Positions 1 to 9,196 of a stretch of 57,606 nt of DNA are shown here, in pieces. The position numbers and the translations under genes were made by a program. The notes under the pieces were generated by a model. The model was not told the DNA's origin. It searched no databases and saw only the letters and a list, made by a program, of their open reading frames with translations. This DNA comes from an uncultured Lachnospiraceae bacterium (lineage in GTDB: Bacteria > Bacillota > Clostridia > Lachnospirales > Lachnospiraceae). Each line of letters opens with the position of its first letter. Position 1 is the stretch's first letter. The stretch spans positions 1-57,606 of the forward strand of contig CANPXP010000013.1 of the NCBI GenBank assembly GCA_947586255.1, in the 5' to 3' direction.

Positions 1-1
1 G

Positions 2-349
2 GAGGAGCTGGCCAAATACGGCGCCCACTTCTACTACACGGACGCCTCCACCTTCGTCTCCGGAGACGACGACACCTTCTACACCGAGGACGAGCGCGTC
101 AACCCCAAGGACTTTGTCATCAATCACCGGGATCCCTCCACGATGGACAAACCCGTGGCGGTGGGCGTCATCCTCACCGAGAACAATCTGCTCGCGGACG
201 CGGGCTACTACGACTATCTGTCCGATCCGCAGTACGACTATCAAGGCTATCCCGCCGACATCGTCCTGGGCATCCCCGTCACCAACAAAGAACCGGAACT
301 TGCGGTCCGGTTCCTTGAGTTTATCCGATTCTGCGAACAGCCCCAATAA
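2..349 (+). CDS. C-terminal fragment of an unidentified protein
   Basis: The reading frame is open from the left edge and ends in TAA at 347-349, giving about 115 residues of a C-terminus whose start lies outside the window. It is rich in Asp, Tyr and Thr, and its last 25 residues (GIPVTNKEPELAVRFLEFI) resemble the closing helix of extracellular solute-binding proteins, where a remark on remaining residues of a family cannot be proven from so short a piece. It is convergent with gatB, with only 6 nt between the two stop codons. The only visible internal Met codons are not supported by a ribosome site, which fits a truncated longer gene. Function is not recognised. Confidence 0.55.
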   Translation, partial: EELAKYGAHFYYTDASTFVSGDDDTFYTEDERVNPKDFVINHRDPSTMDKPVAVGVILTENNLLADAGYYDYLSDPQYDYQGYPADIVLGIPVTNKEPELAVRFLEFIRFCEQPQ

Positions 350-355
350 AGCGGG

Positions 356-1789
356 CTACAGAAGTTCTTTCAGCATGCGGTTCACCGCCGCAGGGTCGGC
401 CTTGCCTTTCATGGCCTTCATGGTCTGCCCGACCAAAAAGCCGATCGCCTTCTCCTTGCCGTTTCGGTAGTCCTCCACGGACTGCGGATTCGCGGCGATC
501 ACCTCCTCTACGGTTCTGCGCAGCGCGCCCTCGTCGCTGACGGTCCGCAGGCCTTTCTCCTCCACGTATTTCTCCGGATCTACATTTTCCTCGAACATCA
601 CCTCGAAGACTTCCTTGGCCACAGAACTGTTGATCACTCTGGCGTCTGTCAGCGCGATCAACTTCGCGAGGTTCTCCGGCGAAAAGCGCAGATCCTCCGC
701 CTCGACCTCCCTCTCTTTCATCAGGCGCAGCGTCTCCCCCATGAGCCAGTTGGAAACCTTCTTGGGCTGCCCGCAGATCGCCGTCGCCGCCTCGAAAATA
801 TCCGCCATGCGCTTGAACCCGGTAATGATCTCGATATCGTAATCGGGAATCCCGAATTCTTCCCTGTAGCGCTTCATCTTCTCGGTCCGAAATTCCGGCT
901 GTCTGGCCCGGATCTCCTCCAGCATCTCGTCGCTCACCACGATGGGTACAAGATCGGGATCCGGGAAATAGCGGTAGTCCTGCGCGTCCTCCTTGCTGCG
1001 CATCGCGTAGGATTCTCCCTTCGTGTCATCCCATCTTCTCGTCTCCTGCACCACCTTTTCCCCGGCTTCAAGCAGGTCGATCTGTCGCTCTCTCTCGCCC
1101 TCGATGGCCCTGGAGATCGCCTTGAAGGAATTCAGATTCTTCATCTCCGTCCTGGTGCCGAATTCCGCAGCGCCGGCCTCGCGCACGGACAGGTTGACGT
1201 CCGCCCGCATGGAGCCCTCCTGCAGCTTGCAGTCGGAAGCGCCCAGATACTGAATAATCAGGCGCAGCTTCTCGAGATAGGCGATCACCTCCTCGGCGCT
1301 TCGCATATCCGGCTCGGACACGATCTCGATGAGCGGCACGCCGGAACGGTTATAATCCACCAGCGAGCAGTCCTCCCAGTCGTCATGGAGCAGCTTGCCC
1401 GCGTCCTCCTCCATGTGGATCTCGTGGATGCCGACCCGTTTTACGCCGCCCTCCGCCGTCTCGATCTCCACGCCGCCGTTTCTGCAGATCGGCAGATAGA
1501 GCTGGGAAATCTGGTAGTTCTGCGGATTATCCGGATAGAAATAATTCTTCCTGTCAAACTTTGCGTAGCGGGTGATCTCACAGTCCGTCGCGAGCCCCAC
1601 GGCGATGGCGTACTCTAACACCTGCCTGTTCAGAACCGGCAGCGACCCCGGCATACCGGTGCACACCGGACAGATCTGCGTGTTGGGCGCGGCCCCGAAT
1701 GCGGTGGAACAGCCGCAGAAAATCTTCGTCTTCGTCGCCAGCTCCACATGTACCTCCAGACCGATGACCGTCTCGTATTCTCTCGCCAT
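356..1789 (-). CDS. gatB: Aspartyl/glutamyl-tRNA amidotransferase subunit B
   Basis: GatB is the tRNA-binding and kinase subunit of GatCAB. It phosphorylates the side-chain carboxylate of Asp-tRNA(Asn) or Glu-tRNA(Gln) and amidates it with ammonia passed from GatA. The 477 residues match the usual length. The N-terminus YETVIGLEVHVEL and the segment RSGVPLIEIVSEPD are family signatures, and the C-terminal YqeY-like tail (FLVGQTMKAMKGKADP) is complete. The ATG follows the gatA stop codon with no gap (TAAATG), and the ribosome site GGAGG lies inside the end of gatA, so translation is probably coupled. It is the last gene of the aspS-gatC-gatA-gatB run and presumably falls under the aspS T-box. 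Confidence 0.97.
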   Translation of the reverse strand: MAREYETVIGLEVHVELATKTKIFCGCSTAFGAAPNTQICPVCTGMPGSLPVLNRQVLEYAIAVGLATDCEITRYAKFDRKNYFYPDNPQNYQISQLYLPICRNGGVEIETAEGGVKRVGIHEIHMEEDAGKLLHDDWEDCSLVDYNRSGVPLIEIVSEPDMRSAEEVIAYLEKLRLIIQYLGASDCKLQEGSMRADVNLSVREAGAAEFGTRTEMKNLNSFKAISRAIEGERERQIDLLEAGEKVVQETRRWDDTKGESYAMRSKEDAQDYRYFPDPDLVPIVVSDEMLEEIRARQPEFRTEKMKRYREEFGIPDYDIEIITGFKRMADIFEAATAICGQPKKVSNWLMGETLRLMKEREVEAEDLRFSPENLAKLIALTDARVINSSVAKEVFEVMFEENVDPEKYVEEKGLRTVSDEGALRRTVEEVIAANPQSVEDYRNGKEKAIGFLVGQTMKAMKGKADPAAVNRMLKELL

Positions 1790-3256
1790 TTACTCCACCT
1801 CCCCTGCCGCGGCCGGAAACGCGCCCCGCGCCTTTTCATAAGTATATGCCGTCTGAATCAGTTTTTTCTCCTGGAAACAGTCTCCGATCAGCTGCAGGCC
1901 GATGGGAAGGCCGTTCCCGTCCATGCCGCAGGGCAGACTGATCGCCGGCAGTCCCGCCAGATTCACGGCGATGGTATAGATATCGCCCAGATACATCTTA
2001 ATCGGATCGGCGAGACTCTCTCCCAGCCTGGGCGCGGTGGTGGGCGCCACCGGGCCTAGAATCACGTCGTATCTCGCAAAAGCGTCGTCGAAAGCACGCT
2101 TGATCAGCGCCTTGACGCGCAGCGCTTTCAGATAGTAAGCGTCATAGTAACCGGAACTGAGCACGAAAGAGCCCAGCATAATGCGGCGCTTCACCTCCGC
2201 GCCGAAGCCCTCCGAGCGGGATTTCCGGTACATGTTGTGCAGGCCTTCGTATTCCCCGGTGCGATAGCCGTACTTGATGCCGTCGAAGCGCTCCAGATTG
2301 GAGCTGGCCTCCGCTGCGGCGATCGTGTAATAGGTAGGAATCGCGTACTCCACCAGACTCAAGTCGAAGCGTTCCACGACGGCGCCCTTTTCCTCCAGTG
2401 TCTTCGCCGCCGCGAGCACCGCCTCCTTCACCTCGCCGTCCAGACCGTCCCCGAAATAGTCGTTGGGGACGCCGATCCGCATTCCCCTCACATCGTCGGT
2501 CAGCACCGACGTAAAGTCCGTATCCTGTCTCTCTATGGAGGTGGAATCCTTGGCGTCGTGGGAGGCGATAATCTCCAGCACTGCGGCGCAGTCCGCCACA
2601 TCCTTCGTCAGCGGCCCGATCTGATCCAGCGAGGAACCGTAGGCGATCAGCCCATAGCGGGACACCGTGCCGTAAGTAGGCTTCATACCCACCGTGCCGC
2701 AGTAAGCGGCGGGCTGTCTGATGGAGCCGCCCGTGTCGGAGCCCAGCGCGAAGAAGCACTCCTCCGCCGCCACCGCAGCCGCCGAGCCGCCAGAGGAGCC
2801 GCCCGGCACGTGCTCCGGGTTTCGGGGATTTCTGGTCGCGCCGTAGGCGGAGGTCTCCGTGGTGGAGCCCATGGCGAACTCGTCCATGTTCGTCTTGCCC
2901 AGGATCACCGCGCCCGCCCGCTGCAGATTCCGCACAGCCTCCGCCGTGTAGGTCGGCACAAAGTTGTACAATATCTTAGAGGAACAGGTTGTGAGCAGCC
3001 CCGCCGTGCACATATTGTCCTTGATGGCCACGGGCACGCCCGCCAGCGCACCGTCAAGCTCTCCCGCCTCGATTCTGGCCTGTACCTCTCTCGCCTGTGT
3101 CAGGGCGCCCTCCGCGTCCACCGTCACATAACAGTTGTATTTTTTATCCTTCGCTTCTATATTGGCAAGCATGGCCTCCGCAGCTTCCACGGCGGTGGTT
3201 CGTCCCGCCCGGATCGCCTCCGCCAGCTGCAGTGCCGTCATATCCGTGATTGTCAT
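1790..3256 (-). CDS. gatA: Aspartyl/glutamyl-tRNA amidotransferase subunit A
   Basis: GatA is the amidase subunit that hydrolyses glutamine and channels ammonia to GatB. The amidase-signature Ser-cisSer-Lys triad regions are visible: VPVAIKDNM (Lys), PGGSSGGSAAAV and GSDTGGSIRQPA. The longest frame opens at 3268, but the ATG at 3256 (MTITDMTALQLA) is preferred because GGAGG lies 5 nt upstream of it, whereas nothing like a ribosome site precedes 3268. The protein is then 488 residues, normal for the family. It lies between gatC, 20 nt upstream, and gatB, immediately downstream. Confidence 0.96.
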   Translation of the reverse strand: MTITDMTALQLAEAIRAGRTTAVEAAEAMLANIEAKDKKYNCYVTVDAEGALTQAREVQARIEAGELDGALAGVPVAIKDNMCTAGLLTTCSSKILYNFVPTYTAEAVRNLQRAGAVILGKTNMDEFAMGSTTETSAYGATRNPRNPEHVPGGSSGGSAAAVAAEECFFALGSDTGGSIRQPAAYCGTVGMKPTYGTVSRYGLIAYGSSLDQIGPLTKDVADCAAVLEIIASHDAKDSTSIERQDTDFTSVLTDDVRGMRIGVPNDYFGDGLDGEVKEAVLAAAKTLEEKGAVVERFDLSLVEYAIPTYYTIAAAEASSNLERFDGIKYGYRTGEYEGLHNMYRKSRSEGFGAEVKRRIMLGSFVLSSGYYDAYYLKALRVKALIKRAFDDAFARYDVILGPVAPTTAPRLGESLADPIKMYLGDIYTIAVNLAGLPAISLPCGMDGNGLPIGLQLIGDCFQEKKLIQTAYTYEKARGAFPAAAGEVE

Positions 3257-3276
3257 GCCCTCCTCCATTCCGCGTT

Positions 3277-3570
3277 CTACGCAAACGTCTTCGGCACCAT
3301 GAACATGCCGTCCTTCTGTTCCGGCGCATTGGCAAGCAGTTCTTCCCTCGTATCGCCGTTCGTCACCACATCCTCGCGAAATACATTATGCGCGGGGAAC
3401 ACATGGGACATAGGCTCCACTCCCTCGGTGTCCAGCTCGCCCAGTTTATCGATGTAGTCCAGCATTCTTCCCATGTCCGCCTTGGCCTGCTCCTTCTCCT
3501 CATCGGACAGTTCCAGCTTCGCGAGGATTCCTACATATTCTATTGTCTCGTCGCTGATGATATTTGCCAT
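3277..3570 (-). CDS. gatC: Aspartyl/glutamyl-tRNA amidotransferase subunit C
   Basis: GatC is the small subunit that wraps around GatA and stabilises the GatA-GatB contact. The 97-residue length is typical. The N-terminus [19 protein letters not shown] and the C-terminal region [16 protein letters not shown] match the conserved GatC halves. The ATG has GGAGG 5 nt upstream. It starts 10 nt after the aspS stop codon, placing AspRS and the amidotransferase in one transcription unit. This is the expected partnership when AspRS mischarges tRNA(Asn). Confidence 0.96.
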   Translation of the reverse strand: MANIISDETIEYVGILAKLELSDEEKEQAKADMGRMLDYIDKLGELDTEGVEPMSHVFPAHNVFREDVVTNGDTREELLANAPEQKDGMFMVPKTFA

Positions 3571-3580
3571 ATCGTCCTCC

Positions 3581-5332
3581 TTAGCTTCTGATCTTGATGT
3601 GCACTTCCCTGAGCTGCTGTTCCGTCACGTCGTTCGGCGCGCCGCACATGAGATCCTGTGCCGTGCCGCTCATAGGAAAGGCGATAACTTCCCTGATGTT
3701 CTCCTCGTTCCGCAGCAGCATAATCATGCGATCCACGCCCGGCGCCATCCCCGCGTGAGGCGGCGCGCCGAACTGAAAGGCATTGTAGAGCGCTCCGAAC
3801 TTGTTTTTCAGCGTCTCCTCGTCGTAGCCCGCGATCTCGAACGCCCGGACCATAATCTCCATGTCGTGGTTGCGAACCGCGCCGGAGGACAGCTCCACGC
3901 CGTTGCACACGATATCGTACTGGTAGGCCAGCACCTCCAGCGGGTCCTTGGTGTTGAGCGCCTCCAGGCCGCCCTGGGGCATGGAAAAGGGATTGTGCGT
4001 GAAGCCGATCTGCTTCGTGTCCGGATCCAGCTCGAACATCGGAAAATCGTTGACGTAGCAGAAACGGTACGCGTTCTTCTCGATCAGGTCGAGCTTCTGT
4101 CCCAGCTCATTGCGGATCTGCCCTGCATAGTAGGCCGCTTTGTCCTCCTTGTCCGCGATGAAGAAAATCGTATCGCCGGACTCAAGCTGCGCCAGCTGTG
4201 CCAGTTCGCCCTTCTTCTCCTCGGGAATAAACTTGTCAATGGGCCCTTTGTAGCTCATATCCTCCGCCACTTCCAGATAGCCCAGGCCTCCCATACCCAT
4301 GTCGGTCGCGAATTTCAGCAGTTTCTCGTGGAAGCCCTTGGACATCTCCGCGTGCACCTTGATCGCGCGGACCGTCCTGCCGTGAAAAGGCTTGAAGGTG
4401 CAGGCCTGGAAAAACTCTGTCAGGTCGATGATCCTGAGCGGATTGCGCAGATCCGGTTTGTCCGTTCCGAACTCGAGCATCGCCTGTCTGTAACTGATGA
4501 CCGGGTAGGGCGCCTGCGTCACCGCATAACCCTCCGGCGCGAATTTCTCGAAGGTGGCCGACAGCACTTCCTCACCCACGCGGAACACGTCCTCCTGGGT
4601 GGCGAAGCTCATCTCGAAGTCGAGCTGGTAGAACTCGCCCGGCGAGCGGTCCGCCCTGGCGTCCTCGTCGCGGAAGCAGGGCGCGATCTGAAAATATTTG
4701 TCGAAGCCCGACACCATCAGCAGCTGTTTGTACTGCTGCGGCGCCTGCGGCAGCGCATAGAATTTGCCCTTGTATTTTCTGGACGGAACGATGTAGTCCC
4801 TGGCCCCTTCCGGCGAGGAGGCGCACAGGATCGGGGTCTGGATCTCCAGAAAACCGAGTTCCGTCATCTTCTCCCGCAGATAGGCAATCACCCTGGAGCG
4901 GAAGACAATGCTGTCCTTCACTTTCTGATTGCGCAGATCGAGGTAGCGGTATTTCAGGCGCACCTCCTCCCTCGTCTCCCTGGACGTCATGATCTCGAAA
5001 GGCAGCGGCCTGTACACCTTGCCGAGCACATCGACCTTATGCGCCTCCATCTCAATCGTTCCCGTGGGAATGCGGGGATTGTATGTCTCCTCGTCCCTGT
5101 GCTCGATCAGTCCCTCCACGGACACGCTCATCTCCCTCGACAAACCGTTCAGCAGCGAGGTGTCGCGCATGACAATCTGCAGCACACCGTACATATCCCG
5201 CAGATCCACAAAGGACACGCCGCCGTGGTCCCTGATGTTCTCGATCCAGCCCGCCACGCGCAGCTCCCTGCCGATGTCGTCCTCGCTGATGTGCTGCAGG
5301 GTGACGTCCCTGTAAATGTTCTTCTCTGTCAT
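3581..5332 (-). CDS. aspS: Aspartyl-tRNA synthetase, probably non-discriminating
   Basis: This is a class II synthetase that charges tRNA(Asp). Because gatCAB follows directly, it probably also makes Asp-tRNA(Asn) for transamidation. Visible parts are the N-terminal OB fold ([20 protein letters not shown]), motif 2 ([16 protein letters not shown]), a GAD insertion, and motif 3 ([13 protein letters not shown]). The frame is open back to 5536, but that extension is leader RNA. The ATG at 5332 has AGGAGG 8 nt upstream and gives 583 residues, the normal bacterial length. Motif 3 reads GMAPGVDR rather than the common GIAFGLDR. Expression is controlled by the T-box upstream. The claim of non-discrimination rests on context, not on a residue test. 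Confidence 0.95.
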   Translation of the reverse strand: MTEKNIYRDVTLQHISEDDIGRELRVAGWIENIRDHGGVSFVDLRDMYGVLQIVMRDTSLLNGLSREMSVSVEGLIEHRDEETYNPRIPTGTIEMEAHKVDVLGKVYRPLPFEIMTSRETREEVRLKYRYLDLRNQKVKDSIVFRSRVIAYLREKMTELGFLEIQTPILCASSPEGARDYIVPSRKYKGKFYALPQAPQQYKQLLMVSGFDKYFQIAPCFRDEDARADRSPGEFYQLDFEMSFATQEDVFRVGEEVLSATFEKFAPEGYAVTQAPYPVISYRQAMLEFGTDKPDLRNPLRIIDLTEFFQACTFKPFHGRTVRAIKVHAEMSKGFHEKLLKFATDMGMGGLGYLEVAEDMSYKGPIDKFIPEEKKGELAQLAQLESGDTIFFIADKEDKAAYYAGQIRNELGQKLDLIEKNAYRFCYVNDFPMFELDPDTKQIGFTHNPFSMPQGGLEALNTKDPLEVLAYQYDIVCNGVELSSGAVRNHDMEIMVRAFEIAGYDEETLKNKFGALYNAFQFGAPPHAGMAPGVDRMIMLLRNEENIREVIAFPMSGTAQDLMCGAPNDVTEQQLREVHIKIRS

Positions 5333-5422
5333 AATATTTCCCTCCTGATTCCTAATAGAGTTGCTCCTGCCGTGCAGGCACGCCGCCGTGGCCGGATGTC
5401 TTCCGGCTCTGCTGATACGCAC

Positions 5423-5455
5423 GAAAAATCCCGGAATGCTCAAAAGCATTCCGGG
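5423..5455 (-). terminator. T-box regulated terminator
   Basis: A perfect 11-bp stem (arms 5445-5455 and 5430-5440, sequence CCCGGAATGCT) with a 4-nt loop is followed on the minus strand by ATTTTT. It lies between the T-box sequence and the aspS ribosome site, where the alternative terminator of a T-box leader belongs. Confidence 0.9.
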
Positions 5456-5720
5456 ACGGATATCTCTGATGATCCGCGGTACCACCCGCATTGGTAAGCC
5501 GCCGTCTCCGACAAGACGCCTCATCGCCTTACCCACTCTATACGCTTAACGCGCGCCACGTACCACCCTAATGCCCCCTGTAAGACGCGGTTCGAATGGT
5601 CTGCTCCGGAGTGTTCCCGATCCAAACTTCCCGCGAACGGCGCTCTCAGTCGATGACGCCGTATTCCTGTCGCTTTCCGTAAGGCGAGTCTCCTTCACTG
5701 CATTTTGTTCTGATTGCTGT
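5423..5720 (-). promoter_or_regulatory. T-box leader of the aspS-gatCAB operon
   Basis: On the minus strand the near-universal T-box sequence AATGCGGGTGGTACCGCG occupies 5475-5492. It is followed by an intrinsic terminator, so uncharged tRNA binding would favour the antiterminator and allow read-through into aspS. About 230 nt of structured sequence upstream, including AGAG- and GAACC-type elements, is the right size for stems I to III. A second, degenerate copy (ATTAGGGTGGTACGTGG) lies at 5557-5573. I could not place the specifier codon with confidence, so whether it reads Asp or Asn is open. Confidence 0.9.
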
Positions 5721-5782
5721 AATAGCTGTTATACAGTTATCCATGTATACAATTTATATTATGTATATATCACAAAAAAAAT

Positions 5783-5820
5783 AAAAAAGCAACCTTTGTA
5801 TGAAAAAAAATACAAAGGCT
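5783..5820 (-). terminator. Terminator after the DUF5684 gene
   Basis: Arms at 5811-5820 and 5791-5800 (CCTTTGTA/TACAAAGG plus flanking wobble pairs) form a hairpin followed on the minus strand by TTTTTT. It separates the upstream DUF5684 gene from the T-box leader. The AT-rich stretch from 5720 to 5783 must hold the aspS promoter, but I could not pick a convincing -35/-10 pair there. Confidence 0.75.
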
Positions 5821-5862
5821 GCTCCCCTCACGCTTCCAATCTCCCGGAATTCCGGGCGTTCC

Positions 5863-6252
5863 TTACGCGGGACCGATGTACTCCGCATCGCCGAATCCGA
5901 GAATCGGCAGGAACACATAGGGCAGGAAAATCAATCCCACCGCGAACGCGCCGCTCATGCCGAAGGCCTGTGACAGCTTCACATACATGACGATATTCAT
6001 CACGGCGCCGACGCAGGGAACAAAGGTCAGCAGAAACAGCCAGCCATTGCCGAGCGCCATGTCGAACAGGCAGTACATATTGTAGAACGGCACGATCGCC
6101 GCCCAGCCGGGCCGCCCGGCCTTCGTGTAAATCCTCCAGTTTGCCACGAGAACCAGAACGCACAGCGCGAGAAGCACGATGTAGCCCACGATCAGGAATC
6201 CCGCCGTCGCCGCGGTCACCGCGTCCGCATCGTTTGTCATTACAGTTGTCAT
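5863..6252 (-). CDS. DUF5684-family small membrane protein
   Basis: A 129-residue protein with four hydrophobic stretches at about residues 17-38, 47-62, 68-90 and 100-118. The segment AGRPGWAAIVPFYNMY and the following GNGWLF and MNIVMYVKLSQAFG motifs are typical of the DUF5684 family, which is common in clostridial genomes and of unknown function. The ATG has GAGGA 7 nt upstream. It stands alone: a terminator follows, and dapL ends 44 nt upstream. I infer cytoplasmic membrane location from the hydrophobic segments. Confidence 0.8.
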   Translation of the reverse strand: MTTVMTNDADAVTAATAGFLIVGYIVLLALCVLVLVANWRIYTKAGRPGWAAIVPFYNMYCLFDMALGNGWLFLLTFVPCVGAVMNIVMYVKLSQAFGMSGAFAVGLIFLPYVFLPILGFGDAEYIGPA

Positions 6253-6296
6253 ATTCTTTTCCTCCTCACAAGAAAATATGCTTTGCCGCCGCGCCC

Positions 6297-7511
6297 TTAC
6301 AGGCTCTTCAGGCGGTCCACAGCCTCCACCGTGTTCTCATAGCTGCCGAACGCCGTCAGGCGGAAATATGTCTCTCCGCTCGGTCCGAAGCCCGATCCCG
6401 GGGTGCCGACCACATTGGCATTCTCCAACAGATAGTCAAAGAACTCCCAGCTCGTCATACCCTTCGGCGCCTTCAGCCAGATATAGGGCGCGTTCACACC
6501 GCCGGACACACTGTAGCCGGCCGACTTCAGCCCGTCCAGAATATACGCCGCGTTCTTCATATAGTAAGCAACCAGCTCCTTCGTCTCCCGCTTGCCGGCC
6601 TCGCTGTACACGGCCTCGCCGGCTTTCTGGACAATGTAGGGCGCGCCGTTGTACTTCGTCCCGTGGCGTCTCGCCCACAAATCGTGCAGCGCGACATTGC
6701 CGACCTTCAGCTCCTTCGGAATGACGGTGAAGCCGAGACGCACGCCCGTAAAGCCCGCGTTCTTGGAGAAGGAGCGCAGCTCGATCGCGCAAGTCCTCGC
6801 CCCCTCGCACTCGTAGATGGTGTGGGGCACGTCCTCCTCCGAGATATAAGCCTCGTACGCCGCGTCATAGATGATCACGGAACCGTTCTTATTCGCGTAA
6901 TCCACCCACTCCTGCAGCTGCGCCTTCGTGATCGTCGATCCCGTGGGATTGTTCGGGAAGCACAGATAGATCAGATCCGGCACGGTCTTCGGCAGCAGCG
7001 GCGCGAAGTTATTGTCCGCCGTGCAGGGCATGTAGATGATATCGCTCCAGATGCCCGTATTCTCATCGTATGTACCTGTTCTGCCCGCCATGACGTTCGT
7101 GTCCACATAGACGGGATAGACCGGATCGCAGACCGCAATCTTGTTGTCCACACTGAAGATCTCCTGAATGTTGCCGGAATCGCACTTCGCGCCGTCGGAC
7201 ACGAAGATCTCATCCGCCTCGATCTTACAGTCTCTCGCCTTGTAATCATTGTCCGCAATCGCCGTCCGCAGAAACTCGTAGCCCAAATCCGGCGCGTAGC
7301 CGCGGAACGTAGCCGCGTCCGCCATCTCGTCCACCGCGCCGTGCAGCGCGCTGATCACTGCCGGGGACAGAGGCTGCGTCACATCGCCGATCCCCAGGCG
7401 GATAATCTTTTTGTCCGGATGCGCCGCCGCGTAGGCGTTGACCTTCTTTGCTATCGTGCTGAAAAGATAGCTGCCGGGCAGTTTCAGATAGTTGTCGTTC
7501 ACTTTTACCAT
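6297..7511 (-). CDS. dapL: LL-diaminopimelate aminotransferase
   Basis: DapL converts tetrahydrodipicolinate directly to LL-diaminopimelate with glutamate as amino donor, bypassing the acylated intermediates of the lysine/peptidoglycan pathway. This PLP fold-type I enzyme shows RLGIGDVTQPL near the N-terminus, CFPNNPTGS, the aspartate in IIYDAAYEAYI, and the Schiff-base lysine in ELRSFSKNAGFTGVRLG, all family hallmarks. I chose the ATG at 7511 (MVKVNDNYLKLPGSYLF), which matches the usual family start. An ATG at 7520 has slightly better ribosome-site spacing and would add MIN. It lies 71 nt downstream of dapF, which uses its product. Confidence 0.95.
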   Translation of the reverse strand: MVKVNDNYLKLPGSYLFSTIAKKVNAYAAAHPDKKIIRLGIGDVTQPLSPAVISALHGAVDEMADAATFRGYAPDLGYEFLRTAIADNDYKARDCKIEADEIFVSDGAKCDSGNIQEIFSVDNKIAVCDPVYPVYVDTNVMAGRTGTYDENTGIWSDIIYMPCTADNNFAPLLPKTVPDLIYLCFPNNPTGSTITKAQLQEWVDYANKNGSVIIYDAAYEAYISEEDVPHTIYECEGARTCAIELRSFSKNAGFTGVRLGFTVIPKELKVGNVALHDLWARRHGTKYNGAPYIVQKAGEAVYSEAGKRETKELVAYYMKNAAYILDGLKSAGYSVSGGVNAPYIWLKAPKGMTSWEFFDYLLENANVVGTPGSGFGPSGETYFRLTAFGSYENTVEAVDRLKSL

Positions 7512-7582
7512 ATTTATCATTTCCTTTCCTGTCGCGCGGCGAACGGCCCGCACACGGTACGCCCTCCGGCCTGACGCCGCGT

Positions 7583-8434
7583 CTATGCCGGAAATTCTCC
7601 CGCAAACACGCTGACCGCCGGCCCCGTCATGTAGACCGGACCGTCTGCGCCGTCCCACGCAATCTCAATCTCGCCACCTAATAGTTTAACAGTAACCGTA
7701 TGATCCGTCAAACCGTTTAGAATACAGGCGACAGCCGTCGCGCAGCATCCCGTGCCGCAGGCCAGCGTCTCTCCCGTGCCGCGTTCCCACACGCGCATCT
7801 GCACCGTATGCCTGTCGATCACCCTGACAAATTCCGTATTGATTTTCTTCGGGAACCGCTCGTGCGTCTCAAAATACGGCCCGAGCTTCTCAAGATCCAA
7901 ATGCTCCACATCGTCCAGAAAGACGACCGCGTGAGGATTCCCCATCGACACGCATGTCATTTTATATTCCCTGCCCTGTACGGTGATTGGCTCGCCGACG
8001 ATGCGCTGCCCTTCTCTCCCGGGCAGCGGCGTGACGGGTATCTCCTCCGCCGCAAGAATGGGCGCGCCCATATCGACCTTGACCGTGTCCACTTTGCCGT
8101 CTTTCAGAAAAAGCTGCAGATATTTGATTTTTCCACAGCTTATGACACTTATGTCGGTTCTGTCCGTCATCCCGCTGTCATAGACGTATTTGCCCACGCA
8201 CCGGATTCCGTTGCCGCACATCTCAGCCCTGCTGCCGTCCGCATTGTACATCTCCATCTCGAAATCCGCCTCCTCTGACGGATTGATGAAAATCGCCCCG
8301 TCGCCGCCGATCCCGAAATGCCTGTCGCTGATTCTCCTGACGAGCTCCGGCTTATCCTCCTGCAAAATGTGCTCCTCAAAACCGTTGATATAGATATAGT
8401 CGTTACCACAGCCCTGCATCTTCGTAAATTTCAT
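7583..8434 (-). CDS. dapF: Diaminopimelate epimerase
   Basis: DapF epimerises LL-DAP to meso-DAP, the precursor of lysine and of the peptidoglycan cross-bridge. The N-terminus KMQGCGNDYIYI and the two active-site cysteines, in EMCGNGIRC and in ACGTGCCATAVA, are present. The 283-residue length is normal. Start ATG has a GGGGG ribosome site 4 nt upstream. The next minus-strand gene is dapL, so the last two meso-DAP steps are encoded together. A short palindrome shared with other genes in this window falls inside it at 8141-8156. Confidence 0.96.
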   Translation of the reverse strand: MKFTKMQGCGNDYIYINGFEEHILQEDKPELVRRISDRHFGIGGDGAIFINPSEEADFEMEMYNADGSRAEMCGNGIRCVGKYVYDSGMTDRTDISVISCGKIKYLQLFLKDGKVDTVKVDMGAPILAAEEIPVTPLPGREGQRIVGEPITVQGREYKMTCVSMGNPHAVVFLDDVEHLDLEKLGPYFETHERFPKKINTEFVRVIDRHTVQMRVWERGTGETLACGTGCCATAVACILNGLTDHTVTVKLLGGEIEIAWDGADGPVYMTGPAVSVFAGEFPA

Positions 8435-8598
8435 AGAACCCCCGCCTTTCCGCCGCTCCTTTGCGGCCCTGCTCTCTCTTATACTCTATCATATCCCGTA
8501 TCGTCTCGCAAATAAAGCGCGGAAATTGTATTTTATTGTGCAAAAAGTGCTGTTCCGTACAGGGAATCCAAAAGAAAGCATTCGCGCCGGACCCTTAA

Positions 8599-9147
8599 TC
8601 ACTCCCGCATCATCGCCAGCACCATCTGGGCCGTCTCCACCATGTTGGTGCCGCTGTCCATGCTGGATTTCTGTATGTAGCGGTGAGCCTCCTCCTCGGT
8701 CATGTGGTTGCGCACCATCAGAAGATCCTTGGCTTCCCTGATGACCGCGTCCTCCTCGGCGCTGCGCTTCTTGGGCTTCATCCTCTCCCGCCGCCGTCTG
8801 CGCATGATCGTCTGATTCATCATATCCACCGTGTTGATGAGGTCACGCACCTTGAACGGCAGCGCCAGGCTCATGATGTCGCTCTGCCAGTGTTCGTTCA
8901 GCACGGCATGAGAGGCCAGCAGAAGCATATCGAAGCCTTCCGGAAGGCAGTCGTGCAGCTCTGTATATACCATGTCCGCCATCTTGTAGCCGCAGATGAC
9001 GATACCGTCGTTCAAATCCTGCATATGGCTCAGCGCCTGCGCGCCGTTGGCACAGGCCACCGCCGTCTGAAAGCCGTTCTTCATCAGCACGCCGCGGATT
9101 GCCCTGGAGTCTTCCAGCTTCGGCAGCACCACGATAATATTGCTCAC
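8599..9147 (-). CDS. ANTAR-domain response regulator beside glnA
   Basis: A 182-residue protein with an N-terminal receiver-like domain (about 1-120) and a C-terminal ANTAR helical domain (about 128-180, EEDAVIREAKDLLMVRNHMT ending in AQMVL). ANTAR proteins bind nascent RNA and prevent transcription termination. The receiver looks degenerate: the usual phosphoacceptor Asp region reads GIVICGYKMAD, so phosphorylation control is doubtful. Translation starts at GTG with GGAGG 7 nt upstream. It sits 49 nt downstream of glnA, and the glnA leader begins with a terminator-like hairpin, which makes glnA its probable target. Confidence 0.88.
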   Translation of the reverse strand: MSNIIVVLPKLEDSRAIRGVLMKNGFQTAVACANGAQALSHMQDLNDGIVICGYKMADMVYTELHDCLPEGFDMLLLASHAVLNEHWQSDIMSLALPFKVRDLINTVDMMNQTIMRRRRRERMKPKKRSAEEDAVIREAKDLLMVRNHMTEEEAHRYIQKSSMDSGTNMVETAQMVLAMMRE

Positions 9148-9196
9148 ACGATCACCTCCGTTCTCTCTGATTTTACTTTTACAACAAATTGTTGTA

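Noticed and set aside
3473..5497. 674-codon plus-strand open frame opposite aspS
   Set aside because: It is the antisense shadow of a clear aspS and its T-box; no domain or ribosome site. The high GC at third positions keeps the opposite frame open.
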